A stretch of 64,000 bases of DNA. Origin: Thuidium tamariscinum. Taxonomy: Eukaryota > Streptophyta > Bryopsida > Hypnales > Thuidiaceae. Below the pieces are notes generated by a model that was not told the origin of the DNA, did no database searches, and worked only from the letters and a program-made list of their open reading frames with translations. The stretch spans positions 18,893,489 to 18,957,488 of the forward strand of contig OX344756.2 of the NCBI GenBank assembly GCA_947034885.2, given 5' to 3'. Below, one piece after another: positions 23,809-35,230 of this stretch (position 1 is the first letter of the stretch; each line of letters begins with the position of its first letter). The position numbers were made by a program, and so were the translations under genes.

Positions 23809-24737
23809 TACCCTAAAAGACCAAACTACATTTTTTGGCAACATGGTGATTTTGGGTAGCTTACCTCAAATGGAAATTTTATTTTATTCTTTGAAAATTT
23901 TCCACAAGATGTTCCTAAAGAGAAACTTTCAAGGCTCAACAATTTTCATAACTTTTGACAACATGGTTAAAAAGTTATTGTATGGAATATAGTTTTCATT
24001 GATCCATGGATAATTTGGGCATCTCAAAAAAATTCATCATAACCATGTTTTTAGGAAGAAAAAAAATAGCATCAACTTTCTAGATTTGTATATGTATAAA
24101 AAACCTTAAATCATTCCATTTTGATTAACAAGATGAAAATTATTAGGAGTTTTAGTTTGTAAGCAATTATAGATTTTTTACTCTAAAATATAATTTGAAG
24201 TCTTTTATTTAATTCAATTTTCAATATATTTTGAAAAAATAAGATCATAGGATGTAGATTTTTAATACAACATTGCAACCATTTAGATTGGCATTTTTCA
24301 TTTTCATAAGTAATTTCTTTGCAAATTTAGTATTTTCAAGCATTATATTTACTTCTTTCTACAAACTATTTTTTTCATAAAAATTGTACAATTTCAAATG
24401 ATTTGAAAATTTTCAAGCTTTTTGCCAACTTGCCTAAAGAATTAATCCTAAGAACAAACAACAAGGACATATTTTCATACAAAATGTTACCTTATGAAGT
24501 GCAATTGCCCAAATTGATTCTAGTCAATTCAAATCCTAATATCTTAAAATCAACATGGTGGAAACTTCTAAATTTTTTTCAACAACTTTTTGAATCAATA
24601 TGCTACAAAATTCTATAAACACATATGTCTAAAAGCATACTTTTTTTTCTAAAATTTAGTATTTGTACTAGAAAATGCAGGTTTTGAAATATTTTTGATA
24701 GAAACATAGTAAAAAACTTTTAGGAATTATATTACAA
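23809..24737. mobile_element. Degenerate TTAA-type element
   Basis: The left begins CCCTAAAAGACCAAACTACA and the right ends with a decayed CTTTTAGGAATTA, aligning with the better copy at 25489-26604 and the fragment at 20753-21192. TTAA duplications are no longer intact. There is no ORF of note. Confidence 0.5.
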
Positions 24738-25484
24738 ATACTCATCCAAAGAACGTATTGTATAAAATACAAATTTTTGATCCAATCCTAATTTATTGAT
24801 GTAAAATCATTCTATAGACTATTTTGCATTCATAGTCTTTTATATGCTCATAAATAATTGAATAGAACAACTTATAGAAATAGAACCATCCAATTGCAGC
24901 AAAGGATTTCCGCCAAAGTATCGCAATTGACAACCTTGGCTTTTTCACTAACACATTTTCAATATGCCTTTGCAAGATAGATTTTGTATGCAATTTATGA
25001 TTTGGCAATTCAATATTTATGAAATTATATAAATGTCATCTTGACAAGTAATAAAAACTATTTATTTATTTATAATTTTGAACAAATTATACTTTAAAAA
25101 TTATCTTCCAAAATAATATAAAATCCAATCTATATAAAATATCCAAAGCCTTGCAAAATTCATTAATTTCTGAAATTATTTGAAAAATTCAATGGTCGTG
25201 AGTGTGACAAATTTCTTTTCTTAGAAAATAATGTTCCTAAACCTCTCAAGTTTTTTCCATTTAATTTCTAAAACTTCATATAAAGACATAGGATTTTAAT
25301 CAATTTATGCATGACAATAAATATCTAATCTAGTTTTCTACTTGATTCACTAGGGTGCAAAGCAATATCTCATCCCTAGAAAATAAATAGAAAAAAATAG
25401 GATTGAAAAACAAGTTAGACCTATTTAATCCAATCTAAAACATTTAAAAGCATCTAAAACAAAATGCATCCTTTGATTTGTAGC
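24738..25484. other. AT-rich stretch, nothing recognised
   Basis: No conserved ORF, inverted repeat or tandem repeat was seen. Confidence 0.4.
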
Positions 25485-25488
25485 TTAA

Positions 25489-26604
25489 CCCCTAAAAGAC
25501 CAAGTTGTATTTTAAGGCAATATAAAAATCTTGGGTAGCTTACTACAAATGGAGTTTTTAAATTTTCACACAACACTTAGATGAGAATCATCTTTAAGAC
25601 CCAAAAATTTTCAAAACTTTTGATTGCATGATTAAGAAGTTATTGCATGATATGTTGTTTCTTTGTCAACTTGGGCAATTCAAGCAAATCTTAAAAAACA
25701 CATTTTATTGAATCAAAAACCTGAAATTAATATTATAGATTTGTACATATACAAAAAGTTTTGAATCATTCCATTTTGATTAATGAGATGAAAATTAAGA
25801 GGAGTTTTAGTTTCTAGGCAATAATAGATTTCCTAATGCAAAATAAATTTGAAAGTCCTTTATTTAACTCAATTTTAAATAATTTTGAAAAAAGAATTAA
25901 AACTTTGAGTTAGATTGTTAATTATAACATTTGAACAATTGGGAGTGCCAATTTTCAATTTCATGAATAAATTTTTTATAATTTGATATTTTGAATCATT
26001 TTCTACTTCTTCCTATTTACTATTATTTCCTATATGTTGTACAATTTCAAATGATTTGAATTTTTCAAGAATGTAGCCAACTTGTCTCGAAGAATGAATT
26101 AAAAAAAACACCACCCCTCTAAATATTTTTTTATAAAAATGTGAGCTTGTGAAGTATAATTGTCTAGTTTTTATAGGACCAATTGATGTAAATTCAAATG
26201 CAAATCTTGAAATCTACATAGTGGAGTTTCTTAAAACCAGACCTACTTGCAAATTAAGAGTCCTCATAACTTTCATCTCATTAATCAAAATTAAAAGATT
26301 CAAAGTTTCTCATATACATATAATTCTAAAGAGTCCAATTCAATTTTTCATTTTTTCTAAAAGTGATTTTTAAGGAATTTTTTTGAACTACTTGAGATGC
26401 CCAAAGATCAAAGAAAATCACATATCATGCAATAACTTTTTGACTGTATGTGTAGTCAAAATTTATGAAAATTGTTGTGCCCTAAAGGTACATCTTGGGC
26501 ACATAGTGTGTGCAAATTCCAAAGATAAAATATAAAAATTTCATTTCTAGTAAGTTGCCCCAAATCACTATGTTGCCATAAAATGTAGCTCAGTCCTATA
26601 GAGG
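25489..26604. mobile_element. TTAA-type MITE with long inverted arms
   Basis: The left is CCCCTAAAAGACCAAGTTGT after TTAA (25485-25488). The right, inverted, is CCTCTATAGGACTGAGCTAC before TTGA (a decayed TTAA at 26605-26608). The arms stay similar well inward: both carry a GGCAAYATA...TTGGGKAGCTTACTA-type stretch. The TTAA target with CCC-initiated ends fits the piggyBac superfamily, by inference. Confidence 0.65.
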
Positions 26605-26858
26605 TTGATAAAAAATTTAGGATGAAATCATCAAATTTTGGGTGAATAGAGAGATATTCATATTGGTGATGTTGGTATACTTGTCTACATGATAATGTGA
26701 TGTTTTCTATCCAATATGTAGATGAATGTTGAAATTTGGAGCAACATTGTAACATTTTATATCTCTACTTTAGAAGTTCATAAAAAAATAAAATAAAAAT
26801 AAAAATTGGTCACAACCAACAAACAATCAAACACTCACTTTGGAACATAAATCCTTAT

Positions 26859-27574
26859 CCTTAAATACCAGGCCTATAACCACTGTTTTCAAGCCCTTTT
26901 CCTGAGTTTGCTGCCATTTCGGGACTAGATATGTATGAAAAAAATTATATTTATTTTTCAGAGATGAAGTTACACGTCTTTTGCACTTCCCAAAAAATTT
27001 AGATTTTTTTTGAAGGAAATTGATTTTTCTAAGAATTTTTGAAGAAAAAGTGAAGAAAAATCATATCAAATAGAAAATTATGTCAAAAAATATGAGAATT
27101 TCACCATGTGTGTACATTTTAGTGGCAAACATCATGGTGAAAACCCAAATCCCGTGTCATTCTATAATTACAATCGAGAAGACATTGAAAATACATCCAA
27201 AGTTCAAATTGCAATAAAATATTCAAAATGATGAGTTTTTTCAAAATTCCAATTGGAGAAGAAATTAGAATATATGACCTTCATTTTGTTAGTTGGGCTC
27301 AAACTCAAAATATATTGTTTGGAGATATTTCAAATTTAGAGTAGAGAGCAACAACTTTCCAAAATACACTCAAAATAGCATATTTTGTGATGTGTTTTTC
27401 TTACTAACTTCATATTTACATAAAGACAAAGACTAGCAAGACACCAAACTTAATTATGTACTCTTCATAACTCAACAAGCAAAACATGGATGAAAAATTG
27501 TTTGCAATCTTTGTACAGACTAACTTCTTGTCATCCAAACGCCACGAATTAGCCTCGCTGGCTGATTCCTGGGT
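26859..27574. mobile_element. TTAA-type MITE, subfamily P, degenerate copy
   Basis: It starts near CCTTAAATACCAGGCCTATA and carries ACCACTGTTTTCAAGCC, the fibre-like AAATTTAGATTTTTTTTGA and CCGTGTCATTCTATAAT shared with 40910, 42030, 43480 and 44769. The right end CTGGCTGATTCCTGGGTT is a decayed form of the CACTTAGGGG end. TTAA sites are mutated. Confidence 0.6.
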
Positions 27575-27790
27575 TCAGTTACTCAAGAAAACACATAAAA
27601 CACCACTGGTTACTTAGGACTCTACGTCTCTATGGGGCTCTAAAGGAAAGGAAACTACAAGCCAATCAAAACCAGTCCTGCATACACAGTACACACCTCG
27701 GCAACAAACACGAAGAACGGAAAAACACTAACGGAGGGTTCCGGCCGCCTAACAGAGTAGTACTTTCATCCAACTGTCTGTTTTCATCAC

Positions 27791-28063
27791 TCAACTGAAC
27801 TTGGGATGGATGAAATAACGAAGGTCGTTCTTTGTCGGCAGGGGACTCAGTGATAGAGCAGCTCCTACATTGAAGCGCGGGTGCGGAGGTGGCAGCGCTC
27901 CCGCCGGATTGGCGATGACAGGACCTGCGACGGCGACCGCCCCTTGCGCAACCTGCCGGGCTGCCGCACCAAGCGCTGCTGGTGGCCCATCATCGTTGGG
28001 GACCAAGCCGGGCTGCGGTGCAACTCCTTGGCCCGCCCCCTCTCCAGCATTTGCTTGCGCCAT
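27791..28063 (-). CDS. Class 2 Ala/Pro-rich small protein, 90 aa
   Basis: The family is unknown. N-terminus MAQANAGEGAGQG, then GLVPNDDGPPAA (19-30), an Ala/Val-rich middle (31-56), a Pro stretch and FNVGAAL at 64-70, followed by SPLPTKNDLRYFIHPKFS and stop. The nearest relative is the neighbour at 31136-31399, with the same order and a near-identical first 30 residues. The ATG (28063-28061) lies in GATGGCGC, and 17 bases upstream is TTTTCAATTCAG, a good 3' splice site (AG at 28081-28080). The exon start AAGGCGAACAGG is shared with the neighbour. I infer a 5'UTR intron and a single coding exon. After the stop, GAGTGATGAAAACAGAC is also shared. Little Cys, no signal peptide or membrane helix; likely disordered. 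Confidence 0.62.
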   Translation of the reverse strand: MAQANAGEGAGQGVAPQPGLVPNDDGPPAALGAAARQVAQGAVAVAGPVIANPAGALPPPHPRFNVGAALSLSPLPTKNDLRYFIHPKFS

Positions 28064-28358
28064 CAAACCTGTTCGCCTTCTGAATTGAAAATTTACGTCA
28101 CCAATCATGCCCAAATCGATCCAGAAATTGACACAGACACGCACACACACACAAGGAGTTGAATCGAAGTCTAACAACTATTTTAATCCGCGCCATCCTG
28201 CACACAATCCTTCCACAAGTAGGGAGCATGCAGAAATACTCATCCGAAAGCACTTCATTTGCCGATAATTTGGATTTCCAGCAAAAATCAACTTTCGATG
28301 CTAGCTAGCGCAACTGAACTACCTGGTGTTGTTCCCAAATCACTGGTAGCGCAACTGA

Positions 28359-28730
28359 ACTACCTGGTAGGAAAACGAAAAATGCATAGATCATAACTAT
28401 ATATGCGAATCCGGAAATCGCTGGAATTGGGCGACGACTCTAGAAATGTTCAATCCATTTCAGCGTCGTCTCAGGCAACCGTACCATACACCCGGCCCTC
28501 TGAAAGCTCCTTGTCAATTATCTGGCAGCGCTCTACATGGAAAAACTACCTGGTAGGAAAACGAAAAATGCATAGATCATAACTATATATGCAAATCCGG
28601 AAATCGCTGGAATTGGGCGACGACTCTAGAAATGTTCAATCCATTTCAGCGTCGTCTCAGGCAACCGTACCATACACCCGGCCCTCTGAAAGCTCCTTGT
28701 TAATTATCTGGCAGCGCTCTACATGGAACA
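28359..28730 (-). repeat. Near-perfect tandem duplication, period 186 bp, upstream of the class 2 gene
   Basis: 28359-28544 is repeated at 28545-28730 with only two or three base differences visible (for example GCGAATCC against GCAAATCC and GTCAATT against GTTAATT). It lies in the presumed 5'UTR intron or promoter of the gene at 27791-28063. The neighbour at 31399 has only one such segment (about 31720-31860). Confidence 0.92.
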
Positions 28731-29232
28731 AGCATCAAACAGATGAAGATGCGCGCTAGTAACACCCAACATTCAATAATTAATTGAAATCGAACCCCTC
28801 ATCAAACAGTCACCCTCGATCTCGATCGATCTCAGCCACCCTCTGAAAGCCTCTGAAAGCACTAGCTTCGACTCTCTCGGCCAACCAAAAGGCCTTCTCA
28901 GCTACACACAGATGCGGCTTTCCCCCGCAGTCGACCATGAACTTGACGTTTGCGCAGAAGAAGTGCTCGGCGTTTCAAGAGCTAGATCGATGTGAGCGTA
29001 GTTTCGGGAGCTAGTCAGCTGGCTGGAGGTGATCGAATCTTGCAGGGATTGATAGAAGCAAATTTTGCAGAAACGATACCAAAATGGGACAGCGCTGGTC
29101 TCGAATTCTGAGCAATTCAAATCCTTTTGAGAGAGCATGCGCGCACGCAGTCATGCTAGCTAGCTGCTAGCTAACTAAAATGCACCTAGCTGAAAACAGA
29201 CGAATTGAAGGCATCATTTTCACTCGAGCGAG

Positions 29233-29260
29233 TGATCAATCGAGTAAGTGAGGAGTGAAC
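29233..29260 (-). promoter_or_regulatory. Conserved 5' block of class 2 genes (ACTCCTCACTT)
   Basis: The minus strand reads TCACTCCTCACTTACTCGAT. Close matches stand upstream of the other class 2 genes at 32374-32398 (-) and 61064-61088 (+), in otherwise diverged DNA. Distance to the ATG is about 1.2 kb, 1.0 kb and 0.6 kb. It could be a core promoter or first-exon element; function is inferred. Confidence 0.5.
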
Positions 29261-29769
29261 ACGTGAGCTAGCACTCAGAGGTCGAAAGAAAGCGATTGAA
29301 ACGCACTCAGCAATGCAACAATACGTACGTAAGTATGAGACGTCGTGTGTAACTCAGCTCTCCGCGAGCTCGCTAGCTGGCCTGTGCCCCCGTGCATGCG
29401 ATGTGTGAAGGCAGCCCAAGGATTTTTGGGAAGGAAGGGAAGAGAAGACGGGACGGATCGGATGCAGCCCAATAGCTTCCACAACCGGAAGGCAGAGTTG
29501 ATCGGTGTGGATTTCTGGGTGGATGCGAAAGAGGGGAGAATTAACATGGAAATTGTCCATGTTTCAAAGAAAAAGAAAAAGAAGGTAGAATCTTTGTTTT
29601 GGCGTCTAGCGGGGAAGAGCACGGGGTTATAATAAATAATGATAACATTTACTTCTTTTTTTCTTTTTTCAAACAAATGAAATGACAGTAATGATAGCTT
29701 TGCAATGTGATCAAACTCTGACAGAGCAGAGGGAGTCCCTTTCAATGAAGACAGCAGATCTTAAGCCTG

Positions 29770-30265
29770 CTGCCCCCCCCATTGGCTCTCTGCTAATGTA
29801 TTCTTTTGTTGCCCCTCCCCCATTGGCTCTCTGCCAGTGTACCCTTGACTCTACTAACGTAAACTTTTTCTTTTATTGACCCTCCCCCATTGGGTGTCTG
29901 CAATGTAAGGTGGGTACACCTAAAATGGCCACTTATTCTTACTATGCCTAGTTCCTGTCATCATGCTGTTCAGATTTTTATATAGTCTTGTTGGCAAGTG
30001 AAAACATGTTCCAACGCACCAAAGAACATAGGATTTGGATACTATATGCAAAAGTTATTAACTGTCAAAGTCTGTTTCTGAAATGGCCATCTACAGTCTG
30101 GGTACATGACTGATTTCGGAAATGTATGCACATTGTAGATGGCGCTATAAGGTCAGGTGTCATTTTGAGTGTACCTACCTTATTCTTTTGTTGCCCCTCC
30201 CCGCATTGGCTCTCTGCCAATGTAATCTTTTGTGGCACCTCCCCATTGGTTCCCTACCATTGTTT
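29770..30265 (+). repeat. Five-unit minisatellite with ATTGG boxes, interrupted by a MITE
   Basis: Units carry CCCCTCCCCCATTGGCTCTC followed by TGCCAATGTATTCTTTTGTT or a variant. ATTGG occurs at about 29781, 29822, 29889, 30205 and 30245. Units three and four are separated by a TA MITE (29908-30180). Each unit holds an inverted CCAAT box. It lies between two class 2 genes, upstream of the left one. Confidence 0.75.
29908..30180. mobile_element. TA-TSD MITE, 273 bp, with paralogous empty site
   Basis: The ends AGGTGGGTACACCTAAAATG and, inverted, AGGTAGGTACACTCAAAATG match at 17 of 20 bases. TA flanks both sides (29906-29907, 30181-30182). Joining the flanks reproduces the spacing of another minisatellite unit (TGTATTCTTTTGTT at 29797), which confirms a single TA target. 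Interior hairpin GCCATCTACA/TGTAGATGGC. Confidence 0.88.
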
Positions 30266-30468
30266 TTTTAACTTCCCCTAGGATGGTTAAGCATTGGTGG
30301 ATGTACAATATTGTACAATATAGGCATGTCTTATAATCTTATAACCTGCCTTTCGTACCATTCAAGTCATAATATTTGCCATCTACGGTGTATAAGTTGC
30401 TTGCTTCCATTGTATGGACGGGAATGGGTGTTTTGCCCTTACCTGGCAAGGGTGCTCTAATTTATTAA

Positions 30469-31043
30469 CCCAGTAAGGACCGGTCGACCACTTTTGGGTT
30501 GATTTGAGGACTTTTTGTCTCCTATAATTTGTAGAACATTTGAACTCAAAAAACTTAGAGAAGAACGCATTTAGAGTGTCTTTATGCGCATCTAACAAAA
30601 GCAATTTCAAGAGAATGTGTGCAAAAATGAGTGAGTTGTGCTTGGCCAAACTTAAAATGGTCCAACCTTTCATATTGAAATTTTCAATGAAAAATGCATA
30701 TTTTATGGAAAGGACAATTATGTGTGTGTTTGAAATAATAAATTGAAAGGTTTTGATCAATTTCCAGAAAATATATTCAAATCTATACCCAATTGTAGCA
30801 AACCCTAATTATAACCAGTGCCAAAGGGTGTTTATGACACATCAATGTTTGAAGAGTAATTACAAAGACATGAACCGTTGGATCACTTTTATTTTTTGTG
30901 AAGTTCAAGGACTTAACCCATGGAACTCATTTATTCAATCCGATCTAGGATTACATTTTTTAAAAAGGTAGAAAATTGCACTTTTTGAGAATTGTGTTCA
31001 AAAACTACATCCGCCCCCTAAATCAACCACGATCCTTAATGGG
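30469..31043. mobile_element. TTAA-type MITE, 575 bp
   Basis: The left is CCCAGTAAGGACCGG and the right, inverted, is CCCATTAAGGATCGTGG. Intact TTAA lies on both sides (30465-30468, 31044-31047). It sits immediately downstream of the class 2 gene at 31136. Just to its left (30405-30439) is a fragment of a TA MITE ending GGGTGTTTTGCCCT before TA. Confidence 0.8.
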
Positions 31044-31135
31044 TTAAGCTATAATTACTGCTACGCATACAGGAGAAGAATGAAAAAACGCTGTCGCTAA
31101 CAGAGTCCTTTCATCCACTGGTCTGTTTTCATCAC

Positions 31136-31399
31136 TCAATTGATCTTGGGATAGATCTGGCAACCAATGCTGCTTTTTGTAGGCAGGGGACTCATCAGCA
31201 GAGCAGCTCCGATATCAAAATGCGGGGGCGGAGGGGGGAGCGCTGCCGGAATGGCGATGACCGGACCTGCCACGGCGAGCGCCTGCCGGACTGCCGCAGC
31301 AAGCGGCACTGCTGGTGGTGGCCCATCATCGTTGGGGACCAAGCCGAGCTGCTGTGCATCTCCTTGGCCCGCCCCCTCTCCAGCATTTGCTTGCGCCAT
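31136..31399 (-). CDS. Class 2 Ala/Pro-rich small protein, 87 aa
   Basis: Paralogue of the gene at 27791-28063 in the same orientation about 3 kb away. N-terminus MAQANAGEGAGQG and LGLVPNDDGPPP (18-29) are shared. Middle is Ala/Val/Leu-rich. Core FDIGAAL at 61-67, then MSPLPTK, and the terminus IYPKIN. The stop is homologous (CCCAAG, two codons, TGA). The true ATG is 31399-31397 (GATGGCGC); the codon before it is TTG. Upstream, TTTTATTTCAG (AG at 31421-31420) followed by AAGGCGAACAGG matches the neighbour's splice acceptor and exon start. After the stop, GAGTGATGAAAACAGAC is shared. Function is unknown. The conserved frame and stop despite non-coding divergence argue for real translation. Confidence 0.62.
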   Translation of the reverse strand: MAQANAGEGAGQGDAQQLGLVPNDDGPPPAVPLAAAVRQALAVAGPVIAIPAALPPPPPHFDIGAALLMSPLPTKSSIGCQIYPKIN

Positions 31400-31499
31400 C
31401 AACTTTTCCTGTTCGCCTTCTGAAATAAAAATTACGTCCAGTCATGCCGAAATCCAGAAATCGACGCGCACCCACACAAGGAATTTGAAAATCTAGCTA

Positions 31500-32345
31500 C
31501 CAACTATTTCAGCGAGTACAGCTTGCACAAAATCCTTCCACAAAGTAGCTAGCTTCGGAGTAGAAATAATCATCTGAAAGCACTTCATTTGCCAATAAGG
31601 CAATAATCTGAATTATTTCGATTCAGCAAACATCAACTATCGATGCTAGCTAGAGCAACTGAACTAGCTACCTGGTGTTGTTCCCAATTCAGTGTGATAG
31701 AAAAACAAGAAATATATCATCACCAAATTTTTACATATTCGAATCCGGAAATCGCAAGAAATTGGGAGACACTGAAAAGTGTTCTGATTATTTCATCATC
31801 TTCTTAGCCAACCAAACAGTCACCCTGTGAAAGCTCCTTGTCAATAATCTGGCAGCGCTCAACTTGACGTGGAACAAACATCAAACAGATGAAGATGCTA
31901 GCAACACCCGATATCCAATACATCAATTAATTGCAAACTGACCCCCTAACTCATCAAACATCTTTTCAGCTAACCATGCACCCTCTGAAAGCTCTTCGAC
32001 TCTGTTGGCCAATTAGCCGTATTATACTCACGACCCTCTCGATCAGCCAACCACCCGGCCTCCCCCCCCACAGCCGAGCACGAACTTGACGATGTTTGCG
32101 CAGAAGCAGTTTCAGGAGCTAGATGTGAGCGTAGTTTCGGGAGTCGATTAGCTGGATGGAGGAAATCGAATTGCTCGCAGGGATTGATAGAAGCTAATCA
32201 GCAGAAACGACACAAATTAAAGGGGGACGTCAACGCTGGCATGGACTCGAATTTTGAGCAATTCAAATAATCAATTTGGAGTGCCGGCATGCAGTCACGC
32301 AAGAACTGATCGAATGCACCTAGCTAGCCTAGCTGAGAACAGAGG
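31500..32345 (-). other. Presumed 5'UTR intron and leader of the class 2 gene at 31136
   Basis: It matches 28200-29215 and 19925-20740 on the same strand: GAAAGCACTTCATTTGCC, CGATGCTAGCTAG, CAACTGAACTA, the TCTGGCAGCGCTC stretch, GTGAGCGTAGTTTCGGGAG and TTGAGCAATTCAAAT. There is no open frame. Conservation of this non-coding DNA in three copies suggests one transcribed or regulatory unit that moves with the gene. Confidence 0.55.
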
Positions 32346-32373
32346 AATTGAAGGTATTTCAATCGAGCGAGTG

Positions 32374-32398
32374 ATCGAGTGATTAAAGTGAGGAGTGT
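32374..32398 (-). promoter_or_regulatory. Conserved 5' block of the class 2 gene at 31136
   Basis: The minus strand reads ACACTCCTCACTTTAATCAC, as at 29233-29260 and 61064-61088. Immediately downstream all have a CACTCG(A/C) repeat. Upstream on the minus strand is TATATGCGTATTGTTGC, of which the TACG(T/C)ATTGTTGC part is also present near 29320. Confidence 0.5.
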
Positions 32399-32479
32399 AC
32401 GTAAATGTGAGGACTCAGAGTCTACATATCGAGAGAAAACGAGCGAGAAGCGCAGCAACAATACGCATATACTACTATA

Positions 32480-34440
32480 CCAGATCAGACCTCTCTTACT
32501 CTCCATGATCGACCCAAGAGTGATCGACTCGGCTTCAGTAGTGTGAGGAGCTAGAGTCCAGCTTACAGTAAGTTAGATTGGGATCCGCACACCACTGTAG
32601 CCCTTGGACCCGTGGTTGCATTGTCGAGCCATGGTCTGCCGTGATTCGACCCACTCTTCGACCGGCCGGTCTGCACTCGATCTGCAGGGAGGGAGGCGTG
32701 AACGTTTCCCGGAGGAACTGAGGGCGTGCGGTGGCCCTGGAATCGCGCCTTCCCTAAAAAGCACACCGCTGGTTTATTTTTGAGGAAATCGGGGAACGGA
32801 CCGCTTGTGAAATCTACACCTGTCCAACACTTTGGAGGATGATCCCTTGGATTTTATGGAAAGAGTTAAGTTTCAATTCTTCTACGAATTTCACACTTGT
32901 AGAAAGGGAGGTCTTGAGGCACCAAGCTAAAAAGGTACCAAAAGACTCCCCATTCGGAATGCAAAGCAACTGTTTCCAGTGGATTTTGGAACCATGCATG
33001 CTCTCGCGTGAATTGCATCGATTAAACAAAGGTGCAAAATTGAAAGTTGGTAAGTGTAAGAAGGGGACATGGCTAACATGGAAACTGGTTGACTAACATC
33101 GGGACTGCGAACAACCACCAGCTTCCAACCTGACCTCCATTGTTCTCCATTACTTAGCCCAATTCATATGCTCAACATTGCTTCAACCGCTCAAACTCAA
33201 AGCCAAGCCTCCACTCTATCATGCATCACATAAATAATTGCTTCCCAAACCAACCCAACAAAATTCACCGCCTCCAAAACCCGTCGTACCCCTACCTAAC
33301 ACGCCACTTTGGACACAACCTTGACCTCAGACAAAACCCGCCACCTTGGATAGACAATCTCAAAACCCCTGTCGTGACAAAACCACAAAGCTTCGCAACC
33401 ACTGTGAGTGAGGGTTCAGAAGCCTGCCTACAGAGAGTGCCTGATCCGAGATTACTGAGAATGAGGAGCTAGATGAGGTTGCAAGCTGCCAACGTACTCA
33501 GGCGAATGGTGAGCTGCTGCATTTACTACAGCGGGCATGCACCACTGCTGCTGCGAGGTGGACGAAAACACTCCAAGAGAAAGGGAGCCCAAGCTGTTTG
33601 AGGATTTGATCTGGAAGAGACAAGAACGCGGAATGAGCATGAGGGAATGTGGGCAGCGATCAGTTGGGGTTCCTTTAAGGGAGGCATCCGGGGAAGTTCT
33701 ACAGTACAGTACTGGAGTTTGTATTTTGAACTGGGGCAAGAGTTATGAAGGATTTGGGGGTGCGAACTGCGAAGGCTGTGGAGGGGACGCCACGGACGTT
33801 TAGTGTCCAATGAATAACAAGACATTCTCCTGTGTAGGATATAATTACATAATTGCGACTATTCATCTTTGAAATTAGTGGCGGAAAGGGGAAATCTTGT
33901 ACATTAGTTTGACTTCAAAAGAGTTCTCTTCGGATTTTTTATGTCAATGATTCCCACTGACTCAATTTCCACGGTGACTCCAGGCGTGTTCAGGGGTTAA
34001 GAGGCATCCAGAGAATCTCTACAGTGCAGTACTGGAGGTTTGTATTTACGACAGGGGTATGAGTTCTGGAGGATTTCGGGGTGAAAAGGCTGCGGAGTGG
34101 ATGATTTCCGAGGGTTTTGGTGAAATGTTGTATGATGTTATGGTTTTCCATCGAGAGGACGGAAGCGGGGGGGAGAGTAGTGCGGACCAGGGCTTTGTTT
34201 TTTATTGGCTTTTTGGTGCCAGTTTGCACCAGAAAAAATAATCTGGCCAAAGAACATTAAAAAAAATGCCGGAAAACTCGGATGAAATCGCAAGACAACT
34301 TTGAAATAAAGAGAAATATTAGATGAATTCACCTATTTTGGATGAAATTACATTGTACATCCAAGAAATGGATGAATGTTGCAATTTACAGCATCCCTAT
34401 AACATTTTATGTCGCCATTCTAGCTATTCTCCAAAAATGA
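32480..34440. other. Unassigned, moderately GC-rich stretch
   Basis: Several ORFs of 60-99 aa overlap on both strands, and none is recognised. A direct repeat is visible: 33675-33765 against 33995-34082 (shared CTACAGTRCAGTACTGGAG and GGATTT(G/C)GGGGTG). This could hold an exon, but there is no conserved frame to support one. Confidence 0.4.
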
Positions 34441-34619
34441 AAAAAAAAAACTGGTGCGGACTTGGCTTTGGAGAACTAAAGTTGGATATATAGAAGAGGG
34501 CTTTAAAATGGTGCAGGCTTTTCAAACTGTCCAGTAGGAGGCTATGAAATGGATACCAGATTGTGGGAAAATAGACTCTTATTACATTAAAGCATGAGAA
34601 GAGTTGTTTTTCTTCTTCT

Positions 34620-35230
34620 TCAATGGAAGGTTTAAGATTCAAAATGGATTCATTCCTAACTAAGTGGATAGGTGTCTATTAATTTTATTCAAAATAAGAA
34701 TTGGTAGTCCAACTATCTTTTCACAAATGTTAAAAAATCTGAAACAATGATTGATTCAAGCATTCATTTCAAATTTAGAAAGGGTTGCAATTTGTAAACC
34801 ATCTTGATTACTTTATACATGTTGCAATGTTAGTTTATGAACAAAGCCATATTCTTTTTGAAACCAGGGTTGTCACATTGGTCGAGTTACTATTCATTTC
34901 TTGTCCAATTGGACAAGAAATGAACTAGAAACATGTCCAGTTGGACAAGAAATGAATAGTAACTTGTCCAATGTAACAACCTTGTTCCAAACCAAGCACT
35001 TGTGGGTTTTCAAGGCCTACTAATCACAAATAGGGCCCTATACCAGATTGTGTTTGAAAATTCATAAATAATTCATAAATGCTTTGAAAATTTTGAAAAC
35101 AACTTGTGTAAGATTCCTCATCTATTTCTCTTTGCCTGAAAAATGTACTAAAAATATTCCCATCTAAGAAAATACATGAAAAAGGTGGACAAGCCCTTAA
35201 ATGAGTGGTTTTTAAGCCTCGTCCCTTAGA
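34620..35230 (+). repeat. Dispersed repeat R1, plus copy
   Basis: It matches 51330-51810 (shared TTCTTCTTCAATGGAAGGTTT-like text, GGTGTCTATTAATTT, ATTCAAGCATTCATTTC, and AGATTGTGTTTGAAAATTC), and 9650-10210 inverted. It is non-coding. The palindrome at about 34884-34975 (GTCCAATTGGACAAGAAATG in both orientations) is private to this copy. Confidence 0.6.

Noticed and set aside
32563..32770. GC-rich patch considered as a tRNA or rRNA fragment
   Set aside because: No cloverleaf, T-loop GTTCRAN or rRNA signature could be found.
33221..33825. ORFs of 83-99 aa on both strands at 33.2-33.8 kb
   Set aside because: Overlapping, unrecognised, and no support from the partial direct repeat at 33.99 kb, where the frames are not kept.
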